A stretch of DNA of 64,000 nucleotides from an uncultured Candidatus Saccharibacteria bacterium (GCA_948868795.1 CAQRDK010000001.1:1-64000), one strand, 5' to 3'. Positions 24,204-33,270 are shown, counted from the first letter of the stretch. Numbers and translations: made by a program. The notes: a model not told the origin generated them from the sequence alone.

Positions 24204-24605
24204 TTAACGTTTCGAGAACTGTTCTTTCTTGCGGGCGGAGCGCAAGCCGTATTTCTTGCGTTCTTTTTCGCGAGGATCACGCTTCAAGAAGCCTGCCTTC
24301 TTCAAAACTGGGCGAAGGTCGGCCATCTCGGTCGTGAGGGCTTTCGACAAAGCTAATTTGATAGCGTCAACTTGGCCAGCCAAGCCACCACCGGAAACAC
24401 GAATCGAAACATCGTATTCGTTCTGTTTGCCAGCGAGGGCAAGCGGGTCGGTGATTTCGGCGAGCATGCTCTTGTTGTTGGAGAGATACTCGATGGCTGG
24501 TTTGTCGTTGATGGTGATTTCGCCTTTGCCTTTGTAGAGGCGAACGCGAGCGGTAGCAGCCTTGCGGCGGCCCAAACCGTAAATGTAGGAATCTTTCGTA
24601 GCCAT
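24204..24605 (-). CDS. rpsI: Ribosomal protein S9 (uS9)
   Basis: 133 residues. Starts YIYGLGRRKAATARVRLYKGKGEITIN and ends in the conserved basic tail (LRSARKKEQFSKR) that reaches the P-site tRNA. It overlaps the rplM stop by one base (24605), so the two are coupled, the common rplM-rpsI pair. It is the last gene of the cluster, before the 24148 terminator. Confidence 0.97.
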   Translation of the reverse strand: MATKDSYIYGLGRRKAATARVRLYKGKGEITINDKPAIEYLSNNKSMLAEITDPLALAGKQNEYDVSIRVSGGGLAGQVDAIKLALSKALTTEMADLRPVLKKAGFLKRDPREKERKKYGLRSARKKEQFSKR

Positions 24606-25042
24606 TACTTAATCTCCTTTGGGTTTTGTGCGGTGTGGGCGTGCTCGGCGCCATCGAAGACGCGGAGGCGAGCGAGACGATCAGCGGCCAGCTTGTTCTT
24701 TGGCATCATGCCTTTGACGGCGTGCTCAAGAACAACTTTTGGATCTTTCTCAATAACTTCCTCAAGTTTAAGCTCAGTCAAACCACCTGGGAATCCACTG
24801 TGGCGATAGTACATTTTGTCGACCATCTTGTTGCCAGTAACTTGGATTTGTTTTGCGTTGGTAACTACGACGTAGTCGCCGTTGTCGACGTGTGGGGTGT
24901 AAGTGACTTTGCTTTTGCCCATTAATTTGTCAGCGATAACGACAGCGAGTTTGCCGAGTGGCATGGTGCTGGCGTCAACCAAATACCAGTCGCGTTTGAT
25001 TTCGGCAGGTTTTTGGCTGTAGGTTTTAGAAACACCTTTCAT
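24605..25042 (-). CDS. rplM: Ribosomal protein L13 (uL13)
   Basis: 145 residues. Conserved WYLVDAS..PLGKLA, NGDYVVVTNA, K.YYRHSGFPGG and AVKGMMPKNKL segments identify L13, an early 50S assembly protein. It shares one base with the neighbours on each side (25042 and 24605), so translation is coupled. Confidence 0.97.
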   Translation of the reverse strand: MKGVSKTYSQKPAEIKRDWYLVDASTMPLGKLAVVIADKLMGKSKVTYTPHVDNGDYVVVTNAKQIQVTGNKMVDKMYYRHSGFPGGLTELKLEEVIEKDPKVVLEHAVKGMMPKNKLAADRLARLRVFDGAEHAHTAQNPKEIK

Positions 25043-25419
25043 TATTTAGCCTCCTTCAGCTCGATATTATCGACGAAAGAGATAGTCGCCATTTCGGTAT
25101 TGTCGCCGCGGCGGAAACCTGCACGCTCAATGCGGAGGTAGCCGGAATCGCGTTTGACTTGCGGGGCGATTACGTCCATCAAAAGGTCGGCAGTCTTGAT
25201 GTCATCCAAGCGGGAGATCAAGATGCGGCGATTAGCCAAGCCGCCTTTTTTGGCGATGGTGATCAACTTCTCAGTCTCGCGGCGGATTTCTTTCGCCCGG
25301 GCGAGAGTCGTCGTGATTGATTGATTTTCGATAAGTGCGCGCATCAGCCCACGTTTCAGCGCACGTCGCTGGTCGGTTTCGCGACCGAACTTGCGACCCT
25401 TGTATCCATGACGATGCAT
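25042..25419 (-). CDS. rplQ: Ribosomal protein L17 (bL17)
   Basis: 125 residues. MHRHGYKGRKFGR, HRRALKRGL-like and TTLARAKEIRRETEKLIT segments are typical of L17, which lies near the exit tunnel. It directly follows rpoA as in most bacteria and overlaps rplM by one base. The C-terminus is of normal length. Confidence 0.96.
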   Translation of the reverse strand: MHRHGYKGRKFGRETDQRRALKRGLMRALIENQSITTTLARAKEIRRETEKLITIAKKGGLANRRILISRLDDIKTADLLMDVIAPQVKRDSGYLRIERAGFRRGDNTEMATISFVDNIELKEAK

Positions 25420-26355
25420 TTAGAGTAACTCCGTTAATTTTTCTTTAACTTCGTCCAGGGCTTTGCTACCGAAACCTTTAAGATCTTTGAGATCGACTTC
25501 GGAGAGCGAGACCAAATCGCGGACGGTCTTGATGTCGTTGTTGATGAGCGCATTTGCGGTGCGAGCCGAGAGGCCGAGTTCTTCGATTGGCAGAGCCAGA
25601 CCGGAATCATCAGCTTCGGTTTCGACGCCAGGAGCTGGAGCAGACTCGACAGTCGTGCTGCCGGCGAGGGCAGTGTATTGATTGACGAGAATAGCGGCAG
25701 CTTCTTCGAAGGCGGCTTGCGGGGTGATAGTACCGTCGGTGTCGATGGTCAAGGTGAGCTGTTGATAGTTCATATCCTGACCGACACGGGTATTTTCGAC
25801 CTTGTAGCGCACGCGAAGAACCGGCGTAAAGACGGCATCAAGTGCAATCATATCGCTATGGATACGATCGTTGCTGGATTTTTCGATCGTGAGATAACCA
25901 CGGCCAGTCTCAACAATGATGTTCATCTTGAGAACGTAGTTCGGGTCGTCGATGTGGCAAATGATTTGATCGGGGTTACCAACTTCGATGTCGGCTGGGA
26001 GTTTGATATCGCCAGCGGTGACCTTCCCTTCGGTCGTGTCTTTGCCTTTAATCTCAAAGCTGATTTCGACTGGTTCTTCGGAGTGAGACTTAAGGCGGAT
26101 GTTTTTAAGGTTGAGCATGATGTCAACGAGGTCCTCGCGGATGCCAGGAATCGCAGTATATTCATGCGTTGCGCCATCAATGCTAAACGACGTGATGGCA
26201 GCGCCTTTGATGCTTGAGAGCAGCACTCGGCGGAGCGAATTGCCCAGCGTATTCCCGTAGCCGTAGAAAAGCGGGCGAATCACGAACTCAGCACTATTGT
26301 CACCCAGTTGGTTGACTTCGGCCAAGTTAGCTTCGTGAATAACTTTAGTAGTCAT
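25420..26355 (-). CDS. rpoA: RNA polymerase alpha subunit
   Basis: 311 residues. The N-terminal dimerisation domain (FVIRPLFYGYGNTLGNSLRRVLLSSIKGAAI) assembles the enzyme. The C-terminal domain (about 240-311, LPIEELGLSARTANALINNDIKTVRDLVSLSEVDLKDLKGFGSKALDEV) binds UP elements and activators and is complete. It lies in the usual rpsD-rpoA-rplQ order. The start at 26355 follows AAGGAG. Confidence 0.98.
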   Translation of the reverse strand: MTTKVIHEANLAEVNQLGDNSAEFVIRPLFYGYGNTLGNSLRRVLLSSIKGAAITSFSIDGATHEYTAIPGIREDLVDIMLNLKNIRLKSHSEEPVEISFEIKGKDTTEGKVTAGDIKLPADIEVGNPDQIICHIDDPNYVLKMNIIVETGRGYLTIEKSSNDRIHSDMIALDAVFTPVLRVRYKVENTRVGQDMNYQQLTLTIDTDGTITPQAAFEEAAAILVNQYTALAGSTTVESAPAPGVETEADDSGLALPIEELGLSARTANALINNDIKTVRDLVSLSEVDLKDLKGFGSKALDEVKEKLTELL

Positions 26356-26367
26356 TAGTTAATCTCC

Positions 26368-26985
26368 TTAACGTGAGTAGTACTCAACGATTAGCTGTTC
26401 GTTAATGCCGGCTTCAGCTTCTTCGCGCTTCGGCAAGCCGGTAATTTCAATCTTCATTTTCTTCGGATCGGATTTGAGCCAACTGAGCGGAGTGCCGGAC
26501 GCACTACTAACAATACTCTCGAGATTCTTGAAGTATTCAGACTTCTGGGATTTTGGTCGGACTTCCAAGACATCACCTGGTTTCAAGCGGATGGATGGAA
26601 TGTCGACGCGGCGCCCGTTAAGAGTGAAGTGGCCGTGAGAAACGAGCTGACGAGCTTGGCGACGAGTAGTCGCGAAACCGGCGCGATAAACGGCGTTGTC
26701 GGCGCGGCGCTCGAGGTATTGCAAGAGGTTTTCACCGGCAAGACCGTCGGCTTTGGCAGCTTCCTTCATTAACTTAGCGAACTGTTTTTCGAGTAGGCCG
26801 TAGAGGCGGCGAACTTTCTGCTTCTCACGAAGCTGGGTCAAGTAAAGGCTACCGCCGCGGACGCGCATATCAGCGTGTTCGCCAGGGATGCCGGACTTTT
26901 TGGCCATAACTTTGTGAGCTTTTGGTGCGAGAGCATAACCTTCGCGGCGGCTCTGTTTAACAATTGGAGAAATATCTCGTGCCAT
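26368..26985 (-). CDS. rpsD: Ribosomal protein S4 (uS4), zinc-free form
   Basis: 205 residues. GIPGEHADMRVRGGSLYLTQLREKQKVRRLYGLLEKQF and the S4 RNA-binding domain (RRADNAVYRAGFATTRRQARQLVSHGHFTLNGRRVDIPS) are clear. The N-terminal Cys cluster of zinc-binding S4 proteins is absent. S4 starts 30S assembly and can regulate its own operon in other bacteria. It shares one base with rpsK (26985). Confidence 0.97.
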   Translation of the reverse strand: MARDISPIVKQSRREGYALAPKAHKVMAKKSGIPGEHADMRVRGGSLYLTQLREKQKVRRLYGLLEKQFAKLMKEAAKADGLAGENLLQYLERRADNAVYRAGFATTRRQARQLVSHGHFTLNGRRVDIPSIRLKPGDVLEVRPKSQKSEYFKNLESIVSSASGTPLSWLKSDPKKMKIEITGLPKREEAEAGINEQLIVEYYSR

Positions 26986-27410
26986 TACGGTTTCCTCTCT
27001 CCCTTAGGACGCACGCCACCGTGCGCGATTGGGGTGACATCAGTGATACTGTCGATTTTGATCCCAACGCTAGAGACAGCGCGGATTGCACTATCGCGAC
27101 CGAGGCCGATGCCGCTGACGTAAACATCAACGCTGTTCAGACCGTGTTCGCGCTTAGCGATTTCGAGAGCTTTCTCGGCGGCGATTTGGGCGGCATAAGC
27201 CGTGCCTTTTTTGCTACCACGGAAGCCGTTGGCGCCTGCGGAGCTAGCCGCGAGAGCACCACCACTTTTGTCGGTTACAGTAATAATTGTGTTGTTGAAA
27301 GTTGCTTGCACGTGGACTTGACCAGAAGTGACGACGCGCTTGCCTTTCTTTGCTTTGGACTTCGCCTTGGTCTCGACGACTTCGGCGGCTCCTTTAACTT
27401 CTTCTGTCAT
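26985..27410 (-). CDS. rpsK: Ribosomal protein S11 (uS11)
   Basis: 141 residues. The core VHVQATFNNTIITVTDKSGG, SSAGANGFRGSKKGTAYAAQ and the C-terminal DVTPIAHGGVRPKGERKP (usually GCRPPKRRRV) identify S11, part of the 30S platform. It has a short Lys-rich N-terminal extension. It overlaps rpsD by one base. Confidence 0.97.
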   Translation of the reverse strand: MTEEVKGAAEVVETKAKSKAKKGKRVVTSGQVHVQATFNNTIITVTDKSGGALAASSAGANGFRGSKKGTAYAAQIAAEKALEIAKREHGLNSVDVYVSGIGLGRDSAIRAVSSVGIKIDSITDVTPIAHGGVRPKGERKP

Positions 27411-27429
27411 TTTCTTTAACTCCTAATTT

Positions 27430-27816
27430 CTAAGTCTTGCTTGCTGCTTTCGGCTGTGCGCCGCCAACCGCAATCGCTTTACCCTTACGAGTACGTGCAT
27501 TCGTGCGGGTGCGCTGTCCGTTTACTGGGAGACCGGCCTTGTGGCGGACGCCCTTGTAGGAGTTAATGTCTTTTAGACGTTTGATATTGTTGGTCACGAG
27601 GCGTTTCAAATCACCTTCAACAGTTTGGTTGCTGCTGATAAGGTCATTGATTTTTTGAATTTCAGCCTCGGTGAGATCTTTCACCCGAGTGGTAGGCTCA
27701 ATCTTGGCCTCCGCAAGGATGGCTTTACTCGTAGTCTGTCCAATCCCGTAGATGTAGGTGAGGGCAATCCAAACCTGCTTCTCGGAAGGGATAGTTACGC
27801 TAGCAATTCGTGCCAT
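27430..27816 (-). CDS. rpsM: Ribosomal protein S13 (uS13)
   Basis: 128 residues. The start [26 protein letters not shown] and the C-terminal [25 protein letters not shown] are diagnostic of S13, which contacts the P-site tRNA and bridges to 50S. It lies 2 bases downstream of rpmJ. Confidence 0.97.
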   Translation of the reverse strand: MARIASVTIPSEKQVWIALTYIYGIGQTTSKAILAEAKIEPTTRVKDLTEAEIQKINDLISSNQTVEGDLKRLVTNNIKRLKDINSYKGVRHKAGLPVNGQRTRTNARTRKGKAIAVGGAQPKAASKT

Positions 27817-27818
27817 GC

Positions 27819-27935
27819 TTAACCCTGCCTTTGCTTATTCTTAGGTTTTTTCTTGTTGATAACACGAAGCACGCCTTTGCGACGCACGATGATGTCATCA
27901 GGGGAGATTTTTTTAACACTTGCACGTACTTTCAC
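27819..27935 (-). CDS. rpmJ: Ribosomal protein L36 (bL36), zinc-free form
   Basis: 38 residues, GTG start at 27935. It begins [11 protein letters not shown] and ends [12 protein letters not shown], matching L36 end to end. The Cys/Cys/Cys/His zinc ribbon is gone: it has no Cys at all, with SPDD and INKKK in the ribbon positions. Such C-minus L36 proteins are known as zinc-independent paralogues in other bacteria. It fits the standard infA-rpmJ-rpsM order. The upstream 92 bases to infA hold no other gene. Confidence 0.93.
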   Translation of the reverse strand: MKVRASVKKISPDDIIVRRKGVLRVINKKKPKNKQRQG

Positions 27936-28027
27936 AGTGTCAAAATCCTTTCCGTTATAACCAAAATACATTGATTAGGACAATCTAGATTTCTCCCAAA
28001 AAATGTAGAGTTGGTTTTGCTAATATT

Positions 28028-28249
28028 CTATTGCAATCGGAAGCTGATTCTGCCCTTTGTCAGATCGTAAGGGGTTAACTCAACTTCGACCCGGTCTCCC
28101 GGCACCAAGCGGATGTAGTTTTTGCGCATACGTCCGCTCATGTGAGCAATGATATTATGACCGTTCTCAAGTTCCACCCGGAATTGGGTGTTCGGCAACG
28201 CCTCAACAACTTTGCCTGTGAGTTTAATCACTTCTTTTTGACTAGCCAT
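28028..28249 (-). CDS. infA: Translation initiation factor IF-1
   Basis: 73 residues, full length. It is an OB fold with [51 protein letters not shown] split over five strands. It binds the A site during initiation. It has its own promoter: TAAAAT with TATGA at 28264-28269 and a leader of about 10 bases, so it can be made apart from secY. Confidence 0.98.
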   Translation of the reverse strand: MASQKEVIKLTGKVVEALPNTQFRVELENGHNIIAHMSGRMRKNYIRLVPGDRVEVELTPYDLTKGRISFRLQ

Positions 28250-28263
28250 AAATTACATCTTTA

Positions 28264-28291
28264 ATTTTATCATAGATATTTGAAAAAGTAA
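28264..28291 (-). promoter_or_regulatory. infA promoter
   Basis: Read leftward: a TTACTT-like -35, about 16 bp, TAAAAT (28264-28269) preceded by TATGA. It begins the infA-rpmJ-rpsM unit. Confidence 0.6.
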
Positions 28292-28354
28292 ATAACTTTT
28301 TAACGTTTGGTTAGATAAGTTTTCTCGCAGGGACTTATTATTTGATATGTTAGG

Positions 28355-29485
28355 TTATTGGAGGACGGCGCGAGCGAAGAAGCGGTCGAGGTAGGTTTGG
28401 CGGACTTGGGACCACTCGCCGGTACAGGTGATGAGAGTGAGCGAGGCAGCACCAGCTTGCGGGGAGGTGAGGGCGGTTGGCATGTAGCTATCGGCGTTAT
28501 TTGCGCCATCGAGTGGACGGGTTGCGGTGTCGACGACTTTGTAAGTGAAGAGCCGGCCGTCGCCCATTTCGATATTGATTTCGGCGCCGATTTGGATGCG
28601 GGGGAGGGTGCGGAAGATGCCGTTGCCGAGGTCTCCGCCGTGGGCGTCGAGCAGGGCGGTGCCTTTTTCGCCGGGCAAAACAGAACCATTATACCAGCCA
28701 ATCATGTAAGCGTTGCGGGGGACGTCGACAGATCCGTCAGAGCGAAGACCAACTTCGGCAATGCGGGCGTTAATAATGCCGAGGCTGGGGATACTGAAAT
28801 AACGTGGCATGTTCGGAGCGACGACATAATTAGCGATTTCGGTCTCGGTCGGCTCAGTCTCGTCAACATCTTCGCCGCCGTCATAGATAACGCCAGAAGC
28901 GCCGTTGGCGGCAGGAGTGTCGCGATCGCTGCCTTCCATGCGAGCAAAATAGCTGTTTTCCCATAGGGCGACGCGGCCGAAGAAGACGGCTAGGAAAAGA
29001 ACCAAAACTCCGCAAATAATATAACTTGGTTTGAGATGGATTTTGCGTAGGAGTGGTAATTTCATGTTTTTCTTATTTGCCTTATTAGTCGTTGTGTTGC
29101 TGTCGGTGCTGGTTTTAGATTTTCTAACGGTAGTGACGGGGATGACACGAGTTTTGGCGGAGGGCTTTGGTCTAATGGGCTTTTCTACTTTGGAAGTGGT
29201 TTCGGTAATGACTCGACGAGTTCTTTTTGGTGTGGCGGCAGGTTTGGTTGATTTTTGAGCCAATCTTTTGGCGGCAGCTTCTTCGTTGGAGGCTTCAAGC
29301 ATGAGGGGCTTGCGGGCGATGAGTGCGAGTTCGGCTTTGCTGTTTGGTTTTTTGGTGGTCTTTGAGTCGGTAGTTTTGGCGGATTTTTCGTCAGCGGAGG
29401 ATTTTTTGTCGGTATAAGGTTTCCCATCAGCAAACTTGCTGATTTTGCGGTTTTTCTCCTTCTCTTTTTGCTCGATTTCGCTCAT
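28355..29485 (-). CDS. Sortase-family transpeptidase with long basic cytoplasmic N-terminus
   Basis: 376 residues from ATG 29485, which has GAAGGGTGG upstream; an ATG at 29518 inside secY is the alternative. Residues 1-140 are Lys/Thr/Ser-rich and disordered, a membrane helix follows (about 147-168), then the sortase barrel (about 215-376): YFSIPSLGIINARI, PGEKGTALLDAHGG with the catalytic His, and LTLITCTGEW with C354 and Arg near 368-372. The layout fits housekeeping class E-like sortases. Its place between secY and infA, where adk and map usually sit, links protein export with surface anchoring. Confidence 0.9.
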   Translation of the reverse strand: MSEIEQKEKEKNRKISKFADGKPYTDKKSSADEKSAKTTDSKTTKKPNSKAELALIARKPLMLEASNEEAAAKRLAQKSTKPAATPKRTRRVITETTSKVEKPIRPKPSAKTRVIPVTTVRKSKTSTDSNTTTNKANKKNMKLPLLRKIHLKPSYIICGVLVLFLAVFFGRVALWENSYFARMEGSDRDTPAANGASGVIYDGGEDVDETEPTETEIANYVVAPNMPRYFSIPSLGIINARIAEVGLRSDGSVDVPRNAYMIGWYNGSVLPGEKGTALLDAHGGDLGNGIFRTLPRIQIGAEINIEMGDGRLFTYKVVDTATRPLDGANNADSYMPTALTSPQAGAASLTLITCTGEWSQVRQTYLDRFFARAVLQ

Positions 29486-29504
29486 TTTGCCACCCTTCAA
29501 TTTG

Positions 29505-30923
29505 CTATTTGTATTCATCGTAAGTAACCATCAAGGCTCGAGAGTTGAGCTGACGGAGGTTTTCGAGGGCGACAGTGACGACGATGAGGAGACCAGTACC
29601 GGAGATAGAGAGACCGAGAGGTTGGCCGGCGATGACAATAAAGATGTAATCGGTCAGGAACGGGAGCATGGCGATAAGACCGAGGGCGAGAGCGCCAAAG
29701 AGGTTGAGACGGTTGATAGTTTTGCCGAGATATTCGGCGGTTTGGTTACCGGGGCGGACGCCTTCGATGAATCCACCTTGTTTCTGGAGGTTGTCGGCGA
29801 TTTCTTTCGTGTTGAAGATGATGCTGGTATAGAAATAAGTGAAGGCGACGACGAGGACGAAATAAACCGCAGGATAGAAGAACCATTGGCCGGTGATGCC
29901 GTTCGGATACATAGTGCTAAACGTGCTGGCGTTAGGTGCGGTGAAGAGGGTCATTAAAGTCGCGCCGAAACTATTTCCGGGATTGATGGTCTGGATAAGT
30001 TGACCAAGAAGAGCCGGGAGAGAGAGGAAGGCGGTTGCGAAGATAACAGGGACGACGCCAGCGGCGATAAGTTTGAGCGGCAGGATTGATTTGATACCGC
30101 CGTAGGTACTGTTGCCGTGGACGCGCTTAGCGTAGTTGATCGTGACGATGCGCTGGGCTTCGTTGAGTTTGACGAGGAAATAGATTACGACAAGCATGGC
30201 GACGGCGAAACCAAGAACAATCCAGAAGTAGACTGGGTTGACTGGAAGATTGAACCAACCGAAGAGCGAAAGCGAACCGGCGGAAGTATCGAAGAGGGCG
30301 GTGCCGAGGTTGGCGAGGGTGGTTGGGAGCTGAGAGATAATGCTAACGAAGATAATAGTCGAGACGCCGTTGCCGATTCCCTGCTCGGTAATAAGTTCGC
30401 CGAACCACATCAAAATCATGGATCCAGCAACCATGGCGGTCACGGAAAGTGCCCAGTCAGCCGCGGTCGGGGTGTAGGCGAGAGCGGTGTTTGAGGCAAC
30501 GACGGATTGATAGAGCATGAAGATATAGGCAATAGATTGGACGATAGCGAGAGGAACGGCGATGATGCGAGTCCATTGGCTAATCTTGCGGCGACCAGCT
30601 TCGCCGTCTTGGGAAAGCTCTTCGAGGCGAGGGATAGCTTTCGTGACGAGCTGGACGACGATTGAGGCGGTAATGTATGGAGAGATGCCAACAAGTAAAA
30701 TGGAGAAAGTTGTTAAGCCACCACCGGAAATAAGGTTAAGAAAACTGCCGAAGTCGGACTTCTCGATGAAGTTCTGGACGGCTTCCTGGAAAGTGGCTGG
30801 CTCGCCCATCGGCACAGGAATATGCGCGAGGAAGCGATAGATAACTAATAGCCCGACAACAATCAGGATACGTTTCAGCATGTCTTTATTGGTCAATGAT
30901 TTGAAAATAGTCTTGAAATTCAT
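29505..30923 (-). CDS. secY: Preprotein translocase subunit SecY
   Basis: 472 residues, ten membrane helices. Conserved LVIYRFLAHIPVPM, the plug-side GGGLTTFSILLVGISPYITASIVVQL, a long cytoplasmic loop ending GNSTYGGIKSILPLKLIAAGVVPVIFATAFLSLP, and the late ENLRQLNSRALMVTYDEYK. It forms the Sec channel with SecE at 2296. A terminator and own promoter separate it from rplO, so it can be transcribed on its own. Confidence 0.98.
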   Translation of the reverse strand: MNFKTIFKSLTNKDMLKRILIVVGLLVIYRFLAHIPVPMGEPATFQEAVQNFIEKSDFGSFLNLISGGGLTTFSILLVGISPYITASIVVQLVTKAIPRLEELSQDGEAGRRKISQWTRIIAVPLAIVQSIAYIFMLYQSVVASNTALAYTPTAADWALSVTAMVAGSMILMWFGELITEQGIGNGVSTIIFVSIISQLPTTLANLGTALFDTSAGSLSLFGWFNLPVNPVYFWIVLGFAVAMLVVIYFLVKLNEAQRIVTINYAKRVHGNSTYGGIKSILPLKLIAAGVVPVIFATAFLSLPALLGQLIQTINPGNSFGATLMTLFTAPNASTFSTMYPNGITGQWFFYPAVYFVLVVAFTYFYTSIIFNTKEIADNLQKQGGFIEGVRPGNQTAEYLGKTINRLNLFGALALGLIAMLPFLTDYIFIVIAGQPLGLSISGTGLLIVVTVALENLRQLNSRALMVTYDEYK

Positions 30924-30931
30924 AGTCCCTA

Positions 30932-30985
30932 CTCTTACTCCGTCTATTGTAGCACAAAAAATAGCCCTGTGAAAGGGCTATTTTT
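30932..30985 (-). promoter_or_regulatory. rplO terminator (30956-30985) and overlapping secY promoter
   Basis: Hairpin AAAAATAGCCCT/AGGGCTATTTTT ends rplO transcripts. The far side runs into TGTGC-TACAAT, whose TACAAT (RC) lies at 30943-30948, so the secY promoter starts inside the terminator tail. Confidence 0.75.
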
Positions 30986-30998
30986 AGTTTTGAGGAGT

Positions 30999-31466
30999 TT
31001 ATTCCTCGGTTTTGGTCGCGATGCGCTGTGGGACAGCAACTTTTTTGAAGTCGCCACCAGCTTTTTTGATAGCTTCAAGCGCAGTTTTGCTCACGAATTG
31101 AGCTTCGAGGCTGATTTTAGCCGTCAACTCGCCGCGAGAGATAACTTTAACTTTCGCGTATGGGGTTTTGATCAAACCTTTGTCAGCGAGAGTGAAGTTG
31201 TCGACTTTGCCGCTCAAATCATTCAAACGGTCGGTATAAACAACTTCAGCTTTGTCATGGAGACTCTTGAAACCTTTAAGTTTCGGAATGGCCTGCATGA
31301 TGGCGCGCTGGCCACCCATGAAGCCGGCTGGCATTTTGCGGTGACCGGTGCGGGCTTTTTGACCCTTAGTACCACGGCCGGCGGTTTTACCTTTGCCGGC
31401 AGAGATGCCACGACCAGCACGGGTTGGGCGCGTATTGCGATTAACCTGTAGATCGTTATACTTCAT
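30999..31466 (-). CDS. rplO: Ribosomal protein L15 (uL15)
   Basis: 155 residues. NRNTRPTRAGRGISAGKGKTAGRGTKGQKAR with the Gly-rich N-terminal arm, and MPAGFMGGQ, identify L15. The usual rpmD (L30) gene between rpsE and rplO is absent; L15 starts one base over the rpsE stop. L30 loss is a known trait of Patescibacteria. Confidence 0.96.
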   Translation of the reverse strand: MKYNDLQVNRNTRPTRAGRGISAGKGKTAGRGTKGQKARTGHRKMPAGFMGGQRAIMQAIPKLKGFKSLHDKAEVVYTDRLNDLSGKVDNFTLADKGLIKTPYAKVKVISRGELTAKISLEAQFVSKTALEAIKKAGGDFKKVAVPQRIATKTEE

Positions 31467-32146
31467 TATTTATCCTCCTTTTTTGCGGCGGATTTCTTAG
31501 CAGCGGCCTTTTTCGGCTCGGCGGCTTTTTTGCCGGCATTGCCAACCCATTGGTCGCGCGGGGTCTGCTCGCGCAAACCTTCAATCACGGCATAGGCGAT
31601 GTTGACCTTGTTGGTGCTACCAAGAGATTTGGAAATCAAGTTTTTGATGCCGGTGAGGCCGATGATGCTTCGGACGACACCGCCGGCGATGATACCGGTA
31701 CCAGGAGCGGCCGGTTTCATCAAGACGTCAGCACCAGTCGAACGAGTTTCAACTTCGTGGCAGATAGTTTCGCCATCCATGTTGAATTCGATCATGTTTT
31801 TCTTAGCCTTAGTGGTGGCTTTCTGGACGGCGCTAGTGACGTCGCCAGCTTTTGCGATACCAACACCGACTTTGTTTTTGTGGTTGCCAATCGCGACAAG
31901 AGCCTTGAAGCGCATGCGGCGACCACCACTTACGGTGCGGGAAACGCGGTCAATGTTAATAGTGACGGTGTCAAACTCTTTCGGGGCGGCGTCTTGATTG
32001 CGGTTGCGATCACGGCGACTACCACGGCGGTTACCCATTGCGCGGCCATTGATGTCTTTCTGGACCTTAGCGGCGGCGACATTATCGTTCATTTTGAGGG
32101 TGCCAGCTTTGTTGACGACCTGTGCGGTTTTGTCAGAATCTGCCAT
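31466..32146 (-). CDS. rpsE: Ribosomal protein S5 (uS5) with Lys/Ala tail
   Basis: 226 residues, longer than the usual 165. The core (about 55-200) has VTINIDRVSRTVSGGRRMRFKALVAIGN, GVGIAKAGDVTSAVQKA and AAPGTGIIAGGVVRSI. About 50 N-terminal residues and a KKAAAKKSAAKK tail are added, a tendency seen in several ribosomal proteins here. It takes part in decoding accuracy and mRNA entry. One-base overlaps on both sides. Confidence 0.96.
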   Translation of the reverse strand: MADSDKTAQVVNKAGTLKMNDNVAAAKVQKDINGRAMGNRRGSRRDRNRNQDAAPKEFDTVTINIDRVSRTVSGGRRMRFKALVAIGNHKNKVGVGIAKAGDVTSAVQKATTKAKKNMIEFNMDGETICHEVETRSTGADVLMKPAAPGTGIIAGGVVRSIIGLTGIKNLISKSLGSTNKVNIAYAVIEGLREQTPRDQWVGNAGKKAAEPKKAAAKKSAAKKEDK

Positions 32147-32475
32147 TAGAACTCCAATCCTTCCTTGCGAGCAGCTTCTGCGAGAGCAGACATGCGGCCA
32201 GCATATAGTTTTGCGCCACGGTCGAAGACGACAGCCTTGATTTTGGCTTTCTTGGCTTTGTCGGCGATTTCTTTGCCGATTTTGGCGGCTAACTCGGACT
32301 TGCTGCCGGTGGCTTTGCTGCCAACGGTGGTAGCGTAGACGAGAGTAGTGCTTTTATCGTCGTCGATAATCTGGGCGGTGATGTGCTTGTTGCTGATATG
32401 GACGCTGAGGCGTGGGCGCTCGGCAGTGCCATGAATTTTAGCGCGAGTGCGCTTTGCGCGAAATGCGGTGTTCAT
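32146..32475 (-). CDS. rplR: Ribosomal protein L18 (uL18)
   Basis: 109 residues. RTRAKIHGTAERPRLSVHISNKHITAQIIDD and VFDRGAKLYAGRMSALAEAARKEGLEF identify L18, the 5S rRNA binder. It is slightly short at the N-terminus. Overlaps rplF and rpsE by one base each. Confidence 0.96.
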   Translation of the reverse strand: MNTAFRAKRTRAKIHGTAERPRLSVHISNKHITAQIIDDDKSTTLVYATTVGSKATGSKSELAAKIGKEIADKAKKAKIKAVVFDRGAKLYAGRMSALAEAARKEGLEF

Positions 32476-33011
32476 TACTTCTTCCCTGCCTTTCCTGCCT
32501 TGCGAAGAATAACTTCGTCAACGTATTTAATACCTTTACCCTTGTATGGTTCAGGTTTCTTCAATGCGCGGATTTCGGCGGCAACTTGACCAACTTTTTG
32601 TTTGTCAATGCCGGAAACCGTGATGGTCATCTTGTCGGTCTTGAGCTCGACACCTTCGGGAGCTTCATATTTGACCGGATGAGAGAAACCGAGCGCCATT
32701 TCGATAGCCTTGCCGCCGCCGTTGAGACGGAAGCCGACACCGTTGATTTCGAGTTGCTTTTCGAAACCTTTGGTGACGCCTTGAACGGCATTGTTCAATA
32801 ATGCGCGCTGAAGGCCATGCCAGGCACGAGATTTTGGTTCGTCATCGACGCGAGTGACGACAATCTGGTTGTCTTCAACCGCAACTTTGACATTTTCCTG
32901 AAGCGGGACGATGAGTTGACCCTTGGGGCCTGCGACAGTAATATCTTTGTCGCCGACCGTGATTGTCACTCCCGCCGGAATCGCGATGGGTTGTTTTCCG
33001 ATACGACTCAT
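32475..33011 (-). CDS. rplF: Ribosomal protein L6 (uL6)
   Basis: 178 residues. MSRIGKQPIAIPAGVTI, LQRALLNNAVQGVTKGF, GFSHPVKYEAPEGV and EIRALKKPEPYKGKGIKY are typical. It binds near the sarcin-ricin loop. It is now the first gene of its transcript because the island at 33.1-37.6 kb lies upstream, where rpsH would normally be. A fresh promoter sits at 33043-33071. Confidence 0.97.
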   Translation of the reverse strand: MSRIGKQPIAIPAGVTITVGDKDITVAGPKGQLIVPLQENVKVAVEDNQIVVTRVDDEPKSRAWHGLQRALLNNAVQGVTKGFEKQLEINGVGFRLNGGGKAIEMALGFSHPVKYEAPEGVELKTDKMTITVSGIDKQKVGQVAAEIRALKKPEPYKGKGIKYVDEVILRKAGKAGKK

Positions 33012-33042
33012 ATCTTCCTTTCTAACTTAATATTCAAGCCTT

Positions 33043-33071
33043 ATTTTAGCATAGATTGTGATGAAATGCAA
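33043..33071 (-). promoter_or_regulatory. rplF promoter created at the operon break
   Basis: Read leftward: TTGCAT (33066-33071), 17 bp, TAAAAT (33043-33048) with TATGC extension. It gives a leader of about 25 bases with AGAAAGGAAG before ATG. It serves the rplF-rplR-rpsE-rplO unit cut off from rpsH. Confidence 0.8.
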
Positions 33072-33113
33072 GGCTGGAAATGCATCGGTGTAGAAAAAAC
33101 GGTGGAAAAGCAA

Positions 33114-33141
33114 TTGACATTTTTTTTTTATCTGTCATAAA
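33114..33141 (+). promoter_or_regulatory. Likely promoter of the surface-protein island
   Basis: TTGACA (33114-33119), then a T-run, then CATAAA near 33136-33141 or TAAAAT at 33144-33149; the -10 choice is uncertain. It lies back to back with the rplF promoter. The leader to ATG 33271 is about 120 bases. Confidence 0.5.
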
Positions 33142-33270
33142 CTTAAAATAGTTATGCTAGCTTGAGGCTTTTGTGGCTGGCGTGGCTCTATAAATTGAAG
33201 CAAATTATTTATCGGTGAAAGTGGGTGCGAGAGCCGCTCTGTGAGACACCGACAAGAAAGGAAGTCAGAA